64,000 nt of DNA, from contig CAISYZ010000089.1 in NCBI GenBank assembly GCA_903889895.1, positions 69,274-133,273 on the forward strand, given 5' to 3'. Shown piece by piece: positions 30,099-40,915 of this stretch (its first letter is position 1; the number at the start of each line of letters is the position of its first letter). The position numbers were made by a program, and so were the translations under genes. The stretch is from an uncultured Verrucomicrobia subdivision 3 bacterium. GTDB taxonomy: Bacteria; Verrucomicrobiota; Verrucomicrobiia; Limisphaerales; UBA11358. The notes below the pieces were generated by a model. The model was not told the DNA's origin. It saw nothing but the letters and a program-made list of their open reading frames with translations, and searched no databases.

Positions 30099-31181
30099 AT
30101 GGCAAGCAGCTTTGGACATCTGTTCCGCATCACCACGTGGGGCGAATCGCACGGCGGCGGCGTGGGCGTCGTCGTGGATGGCTGCCCGCCGCGCCTCAAG
30201 CTCTCCGAGGCGGACATTCAGCCCGATCTCGATCGCCGTCGGCCGGGGCAATCCAAAATCGTCACCCCGCGCAAAGAATCCGACACGGTGCATATCGTCT
30301 CCGGCATTTCGGAAAAAGGTCTCACGCTCGGCACGCCGATTTCCATTTGGGTGCGGAACGAAGACCAACGCTCCGAGGCTTACAACGAGATGAAGGACAA
30401 GTTCCGCCCGTCGCATGCGGACTACACTTACTTCGCCAAATACGGCATCCGCGCCTGGCAGGGCGGCGGCCGCGCCAGCGCGCGCGAAACGATTGGCCGC
30501 GTCGCTGCCGGCGCGATTGCGAAAAAGATTTTGCGCGAGCAGTTTGGCGTGGAAGTGCTCGCCTACGTCAAGCAGGTGCAAAAAATCATCGGTGACGTGA
30601 ATCCTGAAAAGGTGAAGTTCAAGGACGTGGAAGCCAACATCGTCCGCTGCCCGGATGCCAAGGCCGCTGAGAAGATGATTCGCCTCATCGAAAAAATCCG
30701 CAACGAAGGCAATACCGTCGGCGGCATCGTCGAAGGCATCGCGCGCGGTGTGCCGGCGGGCTGGGGCGAACCGGTGTTCGACAAGCTCGAAGCCGATCTC
30801 GCCAAGGCGATGTTGAGCCTGCCCGCGTGCAAAGGCTTTGAAAGCGGCGACGGCTTTGCCGGCATTTTGCTGACCGGCCGCGAGCACAACGATTTGTTCC
30901 GCGCGAAGAACGGCAAAGTTTTTACAACCACCAATCGCTCCGGCGGCATTCAGGGCGGCATCTCGAATGGCGAAACAATTTTCTTCCGCACCGCGTTCAA
31001 GCCCGTGGCCACCGTCATGCACGAGCAGGACACCGTGGATGAAGCGCTGCATAATACCACGCTCAAGGGCCGCGGCCGTCACGACCCGTGCGTGTTGCCG
31101 CGCGCCGTGCCGATGGTCGAGGCGATGACCGCGCTCGTGCTCGTGGACCACGCGCTCCGGCAGCGGGCTTTGGGCAGTTGA
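30099..31181 (+). CDS. aroC: Chorismate synthase
   Basis: [48 protein letters not shown]. Confidence 0.95.
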   Translation: MASSFGHLFRITTWGESHGGGVGVVVDGCPPRLKLSEADIQPDLDRRRPGQSKIVTPRKESDTVHIVSGISEKGLTLGTPISIWVRNEDQRSEAYNEMKDKFRPSHADYTYFAKYGIRAWQGGGRASARETIGRVAAGAIAKKILREQFGVEVLAYVKQVQKIIGDVNPEKVKFKDVEANIVRCPDAKAAEKMIRLIEKIRNEGNTVGGIVEGIARGVPAGWGEPVFDKLEADLAKAMLSLPACKGFESGDGFAGILLTGREHNDLFRAKNGKVFTTTNRSGGIQGGISNGETIFFRTAFKPVATVMHEQDTVDEALHNTTLKGRGRHDPCVLPRAVPMVEAMTALVLVDHALRQRALGS

Positions 31182-31229
31182 TATTTTATCAAGGCGGGCG
31201 AAGTTGTCCGCAGCACCATAAATTTTCTC

Positions 31230-32630
31230 ATGGCCGAAAAACTTCTCAATCAACTGCCGCCGGACCTGCGCCGGCTTTACACCAAGGCGGTCGAGGCCGC
31301 GCAACGGGAGAATCACGACTACGCGCTCACGCTTTTTTGCCAGGTGCTCAAGACCGAGCCGGCGCTGTTCGAGTGCCGCAAGGCGTTGCGCGCGGCGCAA
31401 GCCGTCAAATCGGCGGGTGCCAGCACGGGCTTTTTCAAGAAGATGATGAGCGGCGGCGGTTCCCTGCCGCAAATCACGAAAGCCAAGCTGGCGTTGAAAA
31501 ATAATCCCGCCGAAGCCATGGCCATCGCCGAGGAGGTTTTGAATAGCGACGCGAACAACAGCTCCGCCCACCGCATCATCGTGGATGCCGCGCAGGCGCT
31601 GGGCTTGCCGCAGACGGCGGCGCTGTCGCTCGAGCTGATGGTGCGCAACTCCCCGACGAACAAGGCGCTCGTCGTCGAGTTCGCCGATGCCGTCGCGGCC
31701 AGCGGCGGCAATGCCACCGTCGCCGAGCAGTTTCTCGACGAACTCATCCGCACCTCGCCTTACGACCCGGATTTGCAGCAGGCGCAAAAAAATCTTTCCG
31801 CGCACAAGACGATGGATGAGGGCGGCTACGGCGCGCTCGAGGACGGCCAAGGTTCCTATCGCGACATCCTGAAGAACAAGGACGAGGCCGTATCGCTGGA
31901 GCAGGAGCAACGCTCGCAGAAATCCGAGGACGTGGCGCTGCGGCTCATCGAGGAATACGAGACGCGGCTCATCACCGAGCCGAACAACCTCAAGCTCCTC
32001 CGCTCGCTCGCGGAACTTTATACGCAGAAGAACCAGTTCCCCCGCGCGCTGGCGCTTTACGACCGCATCAAGCAGTCCGACCTCGGCAGCGACGCCTCCT
32101 TGGACCGCGCCATCGCCGAAACGCGGCTGCGGCAGTTCGATTTCCAGGCCGCGCAGTTCAATCCCTTCGACGAAGGCAACGCCGAAATGACCGCGGCCAT
32201 CCAAGCGGAGAAGGCGGCCTTCCAACTGGCCGAATGTCAGAAGCGCGTGGAGAAATATCCCACCGACCTCGCCATCCGGTTCGAGCTCGGGCAGCTTTAT
32301 TTTGCCGCCGGCAAGATTGGCGAGGCCATCGCGGAATTTCAGAAGGCGCAGGGCAACCCCCACAAGCGGCTCGCGGCGATGAGCCTGCTCGCCCAATGCT
32401 TTGCCAAGCGCAAGATGTTCGACCTCGCGGCGCGCACCCTGCAGAACGCCATCAAGGAAAAGCCCGGGTTCGACGAGGAAAAGAAGGACCTCACCTACCA
32501 GCTCGGCTGCGTGCTGGAAGCCATGGGCAAGAAGGACGAAGCCATCGAACAGTTCAAGACCATCTACGAGCTGGACATCAGCTACCAGGACGTCGCCGCC
32601 AAGGTGGATGCCTATTACGCCGGGCAGTGA
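31230..32630 (+). CDS. Tetratricopeptide-repeat protein
   Basis: Repeated TPR-like helices (LRSLAELYTQKNQFPRALALYDRIKQ; FELGQLYFAAGKIGEAIAEFQKAQGNP). Confidence 0.8.
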   Translation: MAEKLLNQLPPDLRRLYTKAVEAAQRENHDYALTLFCQVLKTEPALFECRKALRAAQAVKSAGASTGFFKKMMSGGGSLPQITKAKLALKNNPAEAMAIAEEVLNSDANNSSAHRIIVDAAQALGLPQTAALSLELMVRNSPTNKALVVEFADAVAASGGNATVAEQFLDELIRTSPYDPDLQQAQKNLSAHKTMDEGGYGALEDGQGSYRDILKNKDEAVSLEQEQRSQKSEDVALRLIEEYETRLITEPNNLKLLRSLAELYTQKNQFPRALALYDRIKQSDLGSDASLDRAIAETRLRQFDFQAAQFNPFDEGNAEMTAAIQAEKAAFQLAECQKRVEKYPTDLAIRFELGQLYFAAGKIGEAIAEFQKAQGNPHKRLAAMSLLAQCFAKRKMFDLAARTLQNAIKEKPGFDEEKKDLTYQLGCVLEAMGKKDEAIEQFKTIYELDISYQDVAAKVDAYYAGQ

Positions 32631-32649
32631 ATCCGCCGGAAGGGTGGCG

Positions 32650-32985
32650 GGCTGGCCCGGAAAAATCCCCGGCTGGCGGATTAAATCCTTTGGCTGGCCG
32701 TGAAAATTCTGCGGCTGGGAGTGAAAATTCCCTGGCTGACACACTACCAGCCTCGGCTGGCGCGCTTCCAGTCACGGCTGAAACACCTCCAGTCATGGCT
32801 GACTCACCTCCAGCCCCGGCTGGAACACCACCAACCGCGACTGGAACACTCCAAACTTCGGCTGGAACAGTCCCAGTCGCGACTGGAACACTTCCAGTCC
32901 CGGTTTATTCCGGGCCAGCCGGGGCTGGGACCGTTCAAACCGGGGAAATTTCGCTTCCAACCCGGGTGCAGGCCGGCGGGTTCTT
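32650..32985. repeat. Array C: about 14-16 tandem degenerate units of exactly 21 bp, consensus ~GGCTGGAACACTTCCAGTCSC
   Basis: ggctgg/gactgg-type anchors at 32650,32671,32692,32713,32734,32755,32776,32797,32818,32839,32860,32881,32902,32923; weaker to 32985. Confidence 0.93.
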
Positions 32986-33177
32986 GGGTGTTTCCACATC
33001 AAAATCAACCACTTATGGCATTCCTGCCGCCGTTGGCCCCGCCGAAGCCGGAGCCGGCCGGAAAAGAGGGGTTTGAGGCGAAATTGGGCGGTTTTGCGGC
33101 GGCCCCGGCCTTGGCCCCGGATTTCACAGACGGGTTTTGCAGCCTATCAGCTTGTTAGTCGGCAAAATCCTCATAAC

Positions 33178-33459
33178 TCAAACCTGCTTCGGATGCTTCT
33201 GACGAATAATCGCTGAAACCAAAATCCACAAGCAACAAATCACGCTCAAAAACATCCCAGCGAAAAACAAAATGATGCAGAGAAATGCCGTTGGGTCGAA
33301 TGTGCCGTCCATGCTGTTCCGAACGCCAGTCGGCGGAAAGCGTCGGGACAAATAATCAAAGCCGTGACCGGCAAACCAACCAACCGCCATCATCGCCAGC
33401 GAAATGTATAAAGCTATCCAGCGTGGGCTTCGGTAAGTCTGGATGGTTTCTGGTTTCAT
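33178..33459 (-). CDS. Small two-TM hypothetical membrane protein
   Basis: ORF with two hydrophobic helices. Confidence 0.5.
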   Translation of the reverse strand: MKPETIQTYRSPRWIALYISLAMMAVGWFAGHGFDYLSRRFPPTGVRNSMDGTFDPTAFLCIILFFAGMFLSVICCLWILVSAIIRQKHPKQV

Positions 33460-33584
33460 GTAACGCTCGCTTGCCGCCTAACGAAAAAAGAGCCGCCGCC
33501 GACTCGCGAGGTGAACCGCGACAGCGGAACGGACAGCGCCAACGGCGGTTGGCATTTGGTTGAGCCAAGGAGTATTCATGTTGG

Positions 33585-34010
33585 TCAAATCCGCTTCTCG
33601 TCGGCATCCAGCATGTCCACAAAGCATTTCACATCGTCGCGGTGGCCAATGCCGGCCTGTTCCTTGCGCATCTGCAGGCGGGCCACGGCGGAGGCGTCGC
33701 CGGGCAACGGGCGGCTCAGGACATCCTGCCAGTGCGCGGCCTTTTCCGCCGGCGTGCGCTTCACGTTCTGCCGCACCCAGTCGCAGACCTGCCCGTCGGT
33801 CAGGGAATTTTTCACCACCGCCACGAATTGTTCATGGGTCACACCGGCGGCCTTGAGCCAGAAGCCGTCGAACGCCTTGCCGAGATTTTCCTGGTAGTCG
33901 GCATGGAGCTTGCCCGCGAGGTGCAGGCGGATTTTGTCAACGTAGCGGGGCAGGTAATGCCAGCCGTCCATGGTTTCGCGCGGGCTGCGGGGATAAATGA
34001 TGTCGCTCAT
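33585..34010 (-). CDS. DUF5069-like protein
   Basis: YPRSPRETMDGWHYLPRYVDKIRLHLAGKL. Confidence 0.7.
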   Translation of the reverse strand: MSDIIYPRSPRETMDGWHYLPRYVDKIRLHLAGKLHADYQENLGKAFDGFWLKAAGVTHEQFVAVVKNSLTDGQVCDWVRQNVKRTPAEKAAHWQDVLSRPLPGDASAVARLQMRKEQAGIGHRDDVKCFVDMLDADEKRI

Positions 34011-34124
34011 AGTGCAGAAATAATCGCAGCCCGCCGCCGTGTGTCAACTGCTGGAATGCGGTGAGCCTTTGGTGTCCGGTTTACCGCCGGGCAGGTGCGG
34101 TGGTTCCGTTGGAAAATGAAGGGA

Positions 34125-34553
34125 TTAAGGGCTGATGATGCGTTCGTTTTCCCAGTTGGCAAATTGGCCGTCAATCGCCATGTGCAGTTCGGCGTGTCCA
34201 TCGGCAAACGCATACGTTTTGCCCGGTCGGCCGCCTTGCCATAGCCACGCCTGCTTTTCCCTGAGGATGATGGTGGCATACGGTTTGGCGATGTTGGTGG
34301 CGGCGCCGGTGTAAACGAGATCAAACTGGGCGGTGAGCTGGTTCAAACAATTGGATTTCACCAAACTGGCAAGGGCGGGGATATTGGGCGGGTATTGTCC
34401 GTCGTGACCATCGGCATACATGATGCAGGCCAGCGCCCCTTGCTTGGCCAGATACAGTTTCGCGATGCCCGCGCGGCGTGCTGAGCTGGCACAGCCCGAA
34501 AGTAAGCCGAGGGTAAGCAATAACAGGAGCGGACGTATCCATTGGGGTTTCAT
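34125..34553 (-). CDS. Hypothetical lipoprotein
   Basis: LLLLLTLGLLSGCAS lipobox; YAFADGHAELH reminiscent of H-X9-DG proteins. Confidence 0.6.
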   Translation of the reverse strand: MKPQWIRPLLLLLTLGLLSGCASSARRAGIAKLYLAKQGALACIMYADGHDGQYPPNIPALASLVKSNCLNQLTAQFDLVYTGAATNIAKPYATIILREKQAWLWQGGRPGKTYAFADGHAELHMAIDGQFANWENERIISP

Positions 34554-34717
34554 GGGTCTAGTTTTAAGCCCGAGGAACCGCGTGTCAACTGGTGATTATG
34601 CCGGCTAGTCCCGCGACCCTTTGATTCTTAGCTGAGCCAATCTGGGTTTATCTGTGGCTAAAAATATCGGCAATAATCTGATTTGCATTTCCGCCGCGCG
34701 CTTCCATCTTCTCTGAC

Positions 34718-36151
34718 ATGAAACGCTTTGATTTTGACGTGGCGGTGATCGGCGGCGGCAGCGGCGGCTACGCGGCCGCCCGCACGGCGGCGGCGGCCGG
34801 GCTGAAAACGGTGGTCATCGAGGGCGGCGCGGAGGTGGGCGGCCTGTGCATCCTGCGCGGTTGCATGCCCACGAAGGCGTTGCTCTACGCGGCGGAGGTG
34901 AAACATCTGGCGGAACACGCATCCACCTGGGGCGTGCACGCGGGCCGGGTGACGTTTGATTTCGCCGCCGTGATGGCGCGGAAAGCCGCCCAGATCAAGG
35001 ATTTTGCCGATTTCCGCGCGCAGCAGTTGGGCGACGGGCGGTTCAAGCTCATCCGCGCCAACGCCCGTTTTCTCGATGAACACACGGTGGCCCTCGGTCG
35101 GGCTGACCGGCCGGTCAGCCACGCGGCCGCGCCGCCGCGCACCCCGACCAAGCTGACGGCCAAAAACTTTGTCATCGCCACCGGCTCGCGCGTGTCGCCG
35201 TCGCCCTTGCCGGCGCTGGACGCCGTCGGCTATCTCACGAGCGACGACGCGGTGGCGCTGAAGCAGTTGCCCAAGTCGCTCATCATCCTCGGCGGCGGGG
35301 CCATCGCGTGCGAGTTCGCGCAGTTCTTCCAACGCTTCGGCGTGAAGACCACGTTGATCCAACGCAGCGAAACGATTTTGAAAGAGTTCGACGCGGACGC
35401 CGGGGCGGACATCGCGAAAGTTTTTCGCCGCGAAGGCATGGCGGTGTTCACCGGCACAAAACTTTTGGACGCCGGTCGCAAAGGGAAGCTGAAGACGGTG
35501 ACGTTCGAGCAGACGGGAAAACGCGTGACGGTGGCCGCCGAGGAAATTTTGTTCGCCCTCGGCCGCGTGCCGCACACGGCGTCGCTTGGTTTGCCCAACG
35601 CCGGCGTGAAATTGGCGGACGGCCGCGTGGTGACGAACGCCCGCATGCAGACGAGTGCGCCGCACATCTTCGCGGCGGGCGATTGCTGCGGGCCGCATGA
35701 GATCGTGCACATCGCGATTCAGCAGGGCGAGACGGCGGTGCAGAATATTTTGCAGCCCAAGCGGCCGCGCAAAATGGATTATCGGCTGCTGATCTCCGTG
35801 GTGTTCACCGACCCGCAGGTGGCGACGGTCGGCTTGACGGAAAAAGCGGCGACGGCGCGCGGGATAAAGTTTATCGCGGCGAGTTATCCGTTCAACGACC
35901 ACGGCAAATCGCTGCTCATGGAGGCGAAAGACGGCTTCGTGAAGTTGCTGGCGAATCCCAAAACGGGCGAAATCCTCGGCGGCGCGTGTGTCGGCCCGAG
36001 CGGTGGGGAATTAATCCATGAAATCGTCACCGCGATGGCCAAGCGCATGACCGTTCAGGAGCTCGCAGCCACACCGCACTACCATCCGACGCTCGCGGAG
36101 ATCTGGACGTATCCGGCAGAGGAACTCGCGGAGCAAATCAAGCCGGCATGA
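34718..36151 (+). CDS. Class I pyridine nucleotide-disulfide oxidoreductase (dihydrolipoyl dehydrogenase/mercuric reductase-like)
   Basis: DVAVIGGGSGGYAAART, CILRGCMPTK redox motif, HPTLAE C-terminal motif. Confidence 0.88.
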   Translation: MKRFDFDVAVIGGGSGGYAAARTAAAAGLKTVVIEGGAEVGGLCILRGCMPTKALLYAAEVKHLAEHASTWGVHAGRVTFDFAAVMARKAAQIKDFADFRAQQLGDGRFKLIRANARFLDEHTVALGRADRPVSHAAAPPRTPTKLTAKNFVIATGSRVSPSPLPALDAVGYLTSDDAVALKQLPKSLIILGGGAIACEFAQFFQRFGVKTTLIQRSETILKEFDADAGADIAKVFRREGMAVFTGTKLLDAGRKGKLKTVTFEQTGKRVTVAAEEILFALGRVPHTASLGLPNAGVKLADGRVVTNARMQTSAPHIFAAGDCCGPHEIVHIAIQQGETAVQNILQPKRPRKMDYRLLISVVFTDPQVATVGLTEKAATARGIKFIAASYPFNDHGKSLLMEAKDGFVKLLANPKTGEILGGACVGPSGGELIHEIVTAMAKRMTVQELAATPHYHPTLAEIWTYPAEELAEQIKPA

Positions 36152-37586
36152 ACGATTTTGCGGGCGTCACGGATTCCAGCAGGCGGCGGATGACTTCGGC
36201 GGCCGTGAAGGAGGCGCGGCCCGGTGCCAGGAAACCGGCGACATTGGCGATTTCATTGCCGGCGGTAATCAACGGCAGACCGGAAACATTCTCGGCATTC
36301 ACCTGCGCCAGGCCGATGGTTGCCACGAGTCCGTTGCAAACGCATTCGCGCCCGACGGTTTCCGCCAGCGGTCCGCCTTTGCGGACATAATCTTCCACCG
36401 GTTCGGCCGGACAGCGGTAGCCAATGGTGCCATCGGCGCGGCGATAGGCGTGGCGCAGATAGCCGAGGTCGCAAAGCCGCGCGCGGGGCGGCAGGGATTT
36501 GGATTCCGAAAGCGAACCGGGCAGTTGCACGACCTTGAACGGGAAGCCCGTCGGCGACGCGAGCGGATCGGTGAACACGCGCAGCTTGCCGGCGCGGCTC
36601 AATTGAAAAACCTGTTGCTTGAGGTCGGGCCGGATGCCGGATTCCTCGCAGAAGGCAAACGCGGTGCCGACCTGAATGCCGGCGGCTCCGAGCGCCATGG
36701 CCTCGGTGAGTTTGCCGGGGGCGCCGTAGGAGCCGGCGAGCCAGAAGGGCAGGCCAAGCTCGCGGATCTTATCCAAATCCGGCACGTCGCGCGGACCGTA
36801 AACCGGTTCGCCTTCGGCATTCAATTGCAGCGCGCCGCGCGGCGGGGCGTTATGGCCGCCGGCCGTTTCGCCTTCGACGACAAAGCCGTTGACCGCGCCG
36901 CTGGATTTGCGCGCGAGCGTGATGGCCAGCGTGGCCGACGCGACGATGCCGAGAAAATCCGGGCGCTTGAGTTGCGGGGCCGTGCCACCGCAAAACGCCA
37001 CCGGGTCGAACGTGGCGTTGAATTCTTCGCCGGGCAGCGCGCCTTCGACATCAATCTTCAGCGCGACGGCTTCGCCGCGGGCAAGTTGGTCCAGCACGCC
37101 GGGAATGGCGCGGGGAATGCCCGCGCCCATCAGCACATAATCCACGCCCGCGAGCATCGCGCCGAAGATGGACGGCAGCGTGGGAAACTGGATTTTTTCC
37201 AGGAAGTTAATGCCGACCACGCCGGCGTGGCCTTCCTTGGCGAGAAAAACTTCCACAAAATTTGCGGCCACGGTCAGCGCCACAAAGTCTGGACCGGGAT
37301 TCAAGCCGGGCATGGGCGACAGCTTGAACGGCGCGTCGGCGGGCTTGCCGCCGGGGATGAAATAATCCGCGAGAATTTTTTCTGCGACGCCGGGCACGGG
37401 AAAGTGCGCGAGCGCGTGGCGCATCTGTCCGTCCGGATCGCCGACCTGCAGCCGCCGGCCGAGGATGGCGCCAAGCGCCGTGCCGGAAACGACGCCGAGC
37501 TGGCCGGTTTGCGAAACCGCGCGGGCCAGCCGCCAGTCGGAGACACCGGCACCCATGCCGCCTTGAATAATTTGTGGATGTGACAT
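36138..37586 (-). CDS. Nitronate monooxygenase/2-nitropropane dioxygenase-like FMN protein
   Basis: IIQGGMGAGVSDWRLARAVSQTGQLGVVSGTAL; VEGETAGGHNAPP; LGAAGIQVGTAFAFCEESG. Confidence 0.8.
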   Translation of the reverse strand: MSHPQIIQGGMGAGVSDWRLARAVSQTGQLGVVSGTALGAILGRRLQVGDPDGQMRHALAHFPVPGVAEKILADYFIPGGKPADAPFKLSPMPGLNPGPDFVALTVAANFVEVFLAKEGHAGVVGINFLEKIQFPTLPSIFGAMLAGVDYVLMGAGIPRAIPGVLDQLARGEAVALKIDVEGALPGEEFNATFDPVAFCGGTAPQLKRPDFLGIVASATLAITLARKSSGAVNGFVVEGETAGGHNAPPRGALQLNAEGEPVYGPRDVPDLDKIRELGLPFWLAGSYGAPGKLTEAMALGAAGIQVGTAFAFCEESGIRPDLKQQVFQLSRAGKLRVFTDPLASPTGFPFKVVQLPGSLSESKSLPPRARLCDLGYLRHAYRRADGTIGYRCPAEPVEDYVRKGGPLAETVGRECVCNGLVATIGLAQVNAENVSGLPLITAGNEIANVAGFLAPGRASFTAAEVIRRLLESVTPAKSFMPA

Positions 37587-37775
37587 TTTGATTCGACCGA
37601 ATATCACCGCCCGATCATCGGGTCAGTCGCGGTTGAAACAGGATTTGCCAGTCAGATGCGCTCCAAGTCACACTGGAAGGATATTTCCAACGGAAACAAT
37701 CGCAATGGAACGGTAGTTTTCTGCCGCGCGATTAGCAAGTTTAAGTTTGCTCACGGTGGTGGATTAACCCCCCGG

Positions 37776-38108
37776 CTAAGGCATGCCGGCGGCTAACTTT
37801 TGCGAGACGAACACCGCCGTGAAGCCATGCAGCAAAATGGTTTTGTGACGCGAAGTCTGGCCACGAATCAGCTCCACTTTCCCGCGCGAACAGCTGAGGG
37901 TTTCTGCCAGTAATTCAATCAATGCCTGATTTGCCGCCGCGTCCACCGGCGGCGCGGTGACCTTGATCTTTAACTCGTCACCGAGCGGTGCGCCGATTTC
38001 GTTCTTGGAAGCGCGCGGCTGAAGCTTCACGGAAAGCAAAGTGCCGCCGGCGGTTTCCTTGAGAAAGCTCGCGGGCGGCACGTTGCGAATTTTATTTTCC
38101 ACCGCCAA
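37776..38108 (-). CDS. DUF167 (YggU-like) protein
   Basis: LSVKLQPRASKNEIGAPLGDELKIKVTAPPVDAAANQALIELLAE. Confidence 0.85.
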   Translation of the reverse strand: MAVENKIRNVPPASFLKETAGGTLLSVKLQPRASKNEIGAPLGDELKIKVTAPPVDAAANQALIELLAETLSCSRGKVELIRGQTSRHKTILLHGFTAVFVSQKLAAGMP

Positions 38109-38147
38109 CCGCCAATTGGAATTTGGCGATTGGAAATTGGAAATGAT

Positions 38148-38798
<651 letters not shown>

Positions 38799-38834
38799 TT
38801 AAGCGGACTGTTCGCCGCTTGCGAGCGCAAAACT

Positions 38835-39167
38835 TCAGCCGATGGCGAGCAGTTCCACCTCAAAAATCAAAGTTGAGTTCGGCGGAATCGCTCCGGGATA
38901 GCCGGCGCGGCCGTAGGCGAGTTCCGGCGGGATGGTAAGTTTGACTTTGTCGCCAATCTTCATCTGCGCCACGCCGAGGTCCCAGCCGGCAATGACTTCG
39001 CCCGCGCCGAGCGTGAAGCTGAACGGATCATCTCGGTCCACAGAGCTGTCGAATTTCTTGCCGTCGGTGAACGTGCCGGTGTAATGCACCGTCACGGTGT
39101 CGCCCTTTTTGGGTGCCGCACCGTTGCCGGCGGTGAGTTTTTCAATCTTCAATTCAAGTTGTGCCAT
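38835..39167 (-). CDS. FKBP-type peptidyl-prolyl isomerase
   Basis: [45 protein letters not shown]. Confidence 0.93.
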   Translation of the reverse strand: MAQLELKIEKLTAGNGAAPKKGDTVTVHYTGTFTDGKKFDSSVDRDDPFSFTLGAGEVIAGWDLGVAQMKIGDKVKLTIPPELAYGRAGYPGAIPPNSTLIFEVELLAIG

Positions 39168-39249
39168 GCGCTAGTTTTGCTGGTCGCGCAACGGGCGTCA
39201 AACAAAGCTTTTATTTCGCGCGAAGGACGCAAGGCGGCGAAGGACTTCA

Positions 39250-39282
39250 AAATAAAAAGCGCACAGCCGGAGCCGCGCGCTT
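39250..39282 (-). terminator. Rho-independent terminator of gnd
   Basis: Minus strand AAGCGC...GCGCTT hairpin followed by TTTATTTT. Confidence 0.75.
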
Positions 39283-39323
39283 TTGGAGTTATTTTGGGCA
39301 AAGCAGCAACTTTGCCCTACCAA

Positions 39324-40796
39324 TCAGACATTGTAAGTGCTGCTGGCGGTCGTGCCGCCGCGACCGGTCCAGTTCGTGTGGAAGAACTCGCCGCGCGGCT
39401 TGTCCACGCGCTCGTAGGTGTGCGCTCCGAAATAATCGCGCTGCGCTTGGAGCAGGTTTGCCGGCAGCACGGCGCTGCGATATTGGTCGAAGAAATTCAG
39501 TGCGGTGCTGAACGCCGGCGTGGGGATGCCTTTCTTTGCCGCCGTCGCGACGATGTTGCGCCAGCCTTTTTGCGAGCGCTTGATTTCGCCACGGAAATAA
39601 TCGTCGAGCAGCAAGTTCGAGAGTTTGGGATTGTTGTCGTAGGCTTCCTTGATCTTGCCGAGGAAACGCGAACGGATGATGCAGCCGCCGCGCCACATCA
39701 GCGCGATGCCGCCGTAGTTCAGGTTCCAGCCGTATTCCTTCGCCGCCGCGCGCATGAGCATGTAACCCTGCGCGTAGCTCACAATCTTTGAGGCGTAGAG
39801 CGCGCTCATGATGTCGTTGATGAACGCCTTTTTCTTTTCCGGATTCGCGGCGATGGCCGTGAGCGCCGGACGCGGGCCTTTCAATTTGCGCGCGGCTTTC
39901 ACGCGTTCGTCCTTCAACGCCGAGACGCAGCGGGAATAAACGGCTTCCGCCATCAGCGTAATAGGGATGCCGAGGTCTTGTGAATTGATGACCGTCCACT
40001 TGCCGGTGCCTTTCTGGCCGGCGGTGTCGAGAATCTTGTCCACGAGCGGCGAACCATCGGTATCTTTCGTGCCGAGAATGTCGCGGGAAATTTCGATCAA
40101 GTAAGAATCCAATTCGCCTTTGTTCCATTCGGCGAAAACTTGATGCATCTCATCGGCGCTCATGCCGAGGCCGTTTTTCATTCTGTTGTAAGCTTCGCAG
40201 ATGAGCTGCATGTCGCCGTATTCGATGCCGTTGTGAACCATTTTCACATAATGACCGGCGCCGGCTTCGCCCACCCAGTCGCAGCAGGGAACATTGCCTT
40301 CCACTTTCGCGGAGACGGCTTGGAAAATTTCTTTGACGTGCGGCCACGCGGCAGGCGAACCGCCGGGCATAATGCTCGGACCCTTGCGCGCGCCTTCTTC
40401 GCCGCCGCTGACGCCGGTGCCGATGTAGAGCAGACCTTTGCTCTCGACATATTTCTGGCGGCGATTGGTGTCATCAAACAGCGAGTTGCCGCCATCAATG
40501 ATGATATCGCCAGGTTCGAGCACGGGGATGAGTTGCTCGATGAAATCGTCCACGGGCTTGCCGGCTTTGACCAGCATCATGACGCGACGCGGTTTCTTGA
40601 GTTTGGAAACCATCTCCGCAATCGAGTGCGCGCCGAGGACTTTCGTGCCCTTGGCTTCGTTCGCGAGAAATTCATCCACCTTTTCGGTGGTGCGGTTGTA
40701 AGCGACGACGACGAAGCCGTGGTCGTTCATGTTGAGGATGAGATTCTGGCCCATTACGGCCAGACCGATGAGAGCAATATCGCCGGTAGGTTGCAT
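39324..40796 (-). CDS. gnd: 6-phosphogluconate dehydrogenase (decarboxylating)
   Basis: IALIGLAVMGQNLILNMNDHGFVVVAYNRT; DGGNSLFDDTNRR; full-length 490 aa. Confidence 0.95.
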   Translation of the reverse strand: MQPTGDIALIGLAVMGQNLILNMNDHGFVVVAYNRTTEKVDEFLANEAKGTKVLGAHSIAEMVSKLKKPRRVMMLVKAGKPVDDFIEQLIPVLEPGDIIIDGGNSLFDDTNRRQKYVESKGLLYIGTGVSGGEEGARKGPSIMPGGSPAAWPHVKEIFQAVSAKVEGNVPCCDWVGEAGAGHYVKMVHNGIEYGDMQLICEAYNRMKNGLGMSADEMHQVFAEWNKGELDSYLIEISRDILGTKDTDGSPLVDKILDTAGQKGTGKWTVINSQDLGIPITLMAEAVYSRCVSALKDERVKAARKLKGPRPALTAIAANPEKKKAFINDIMSALYASKIVSYAQGYMLMRAAAKEYGWNLNYGGIALMWRGGCIIRSRFLGKIKEAYDNNPKLSNLLLDDYFRGEIKRSQKGWRNIVATAAKKGIPTPAFSTALNFFDQYRSAVLPANLLQAQRDYFGAHTYERVDKPRGEFFHTNWTGRGGTTASSTYNV

Positions 40797-40915
40797 AAAA
40801 TAGAGAATCCACGATACGAAATCCGGCGGCGGCGGCGAGGAAAATCACGTTATGAAACGTCCAAATAACTTTGGAAATTATGCAAACGGATCATGGACAG
40901 ATTCCGCCGCGCCGG

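Noticed and set aside
30054-32744. 896-aa antisense ORF over aroC and the TPR gene
   Set aside because: Mirror frame of confidently coding genes; GC-rich codon bias leaves the antisense frame open. No domain sense in the translation.
32700-33158. Heptad-repeat protein (RLEHFQS)n encoded by array C, and similar ORFs over arrays B, D and E
   Set aside because: Because 21 is a multiple of 3, any stop-free repeat gives long heptad ORFs. Several frames on both strands are open at once, and no frame shows RBS or synonymous-site preference that I can see. Not called as CDS.
33455-33590. Possible integron attC-like site (GCCTAAC ... GTTGGC) downstream of the small membrane protein gene
   Set aside because: The R' side does not fit GTTRRRY and the stem is poor; a single occurrence with no integrase, so not supported.
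37610-37760. Possible sixth 21-bp array between the nitronate monooxygenase and DUF167 genes
   Set aside because: The best self-match is offset by 41 rather than 42 and only about half the bases agree; no consistent phase.
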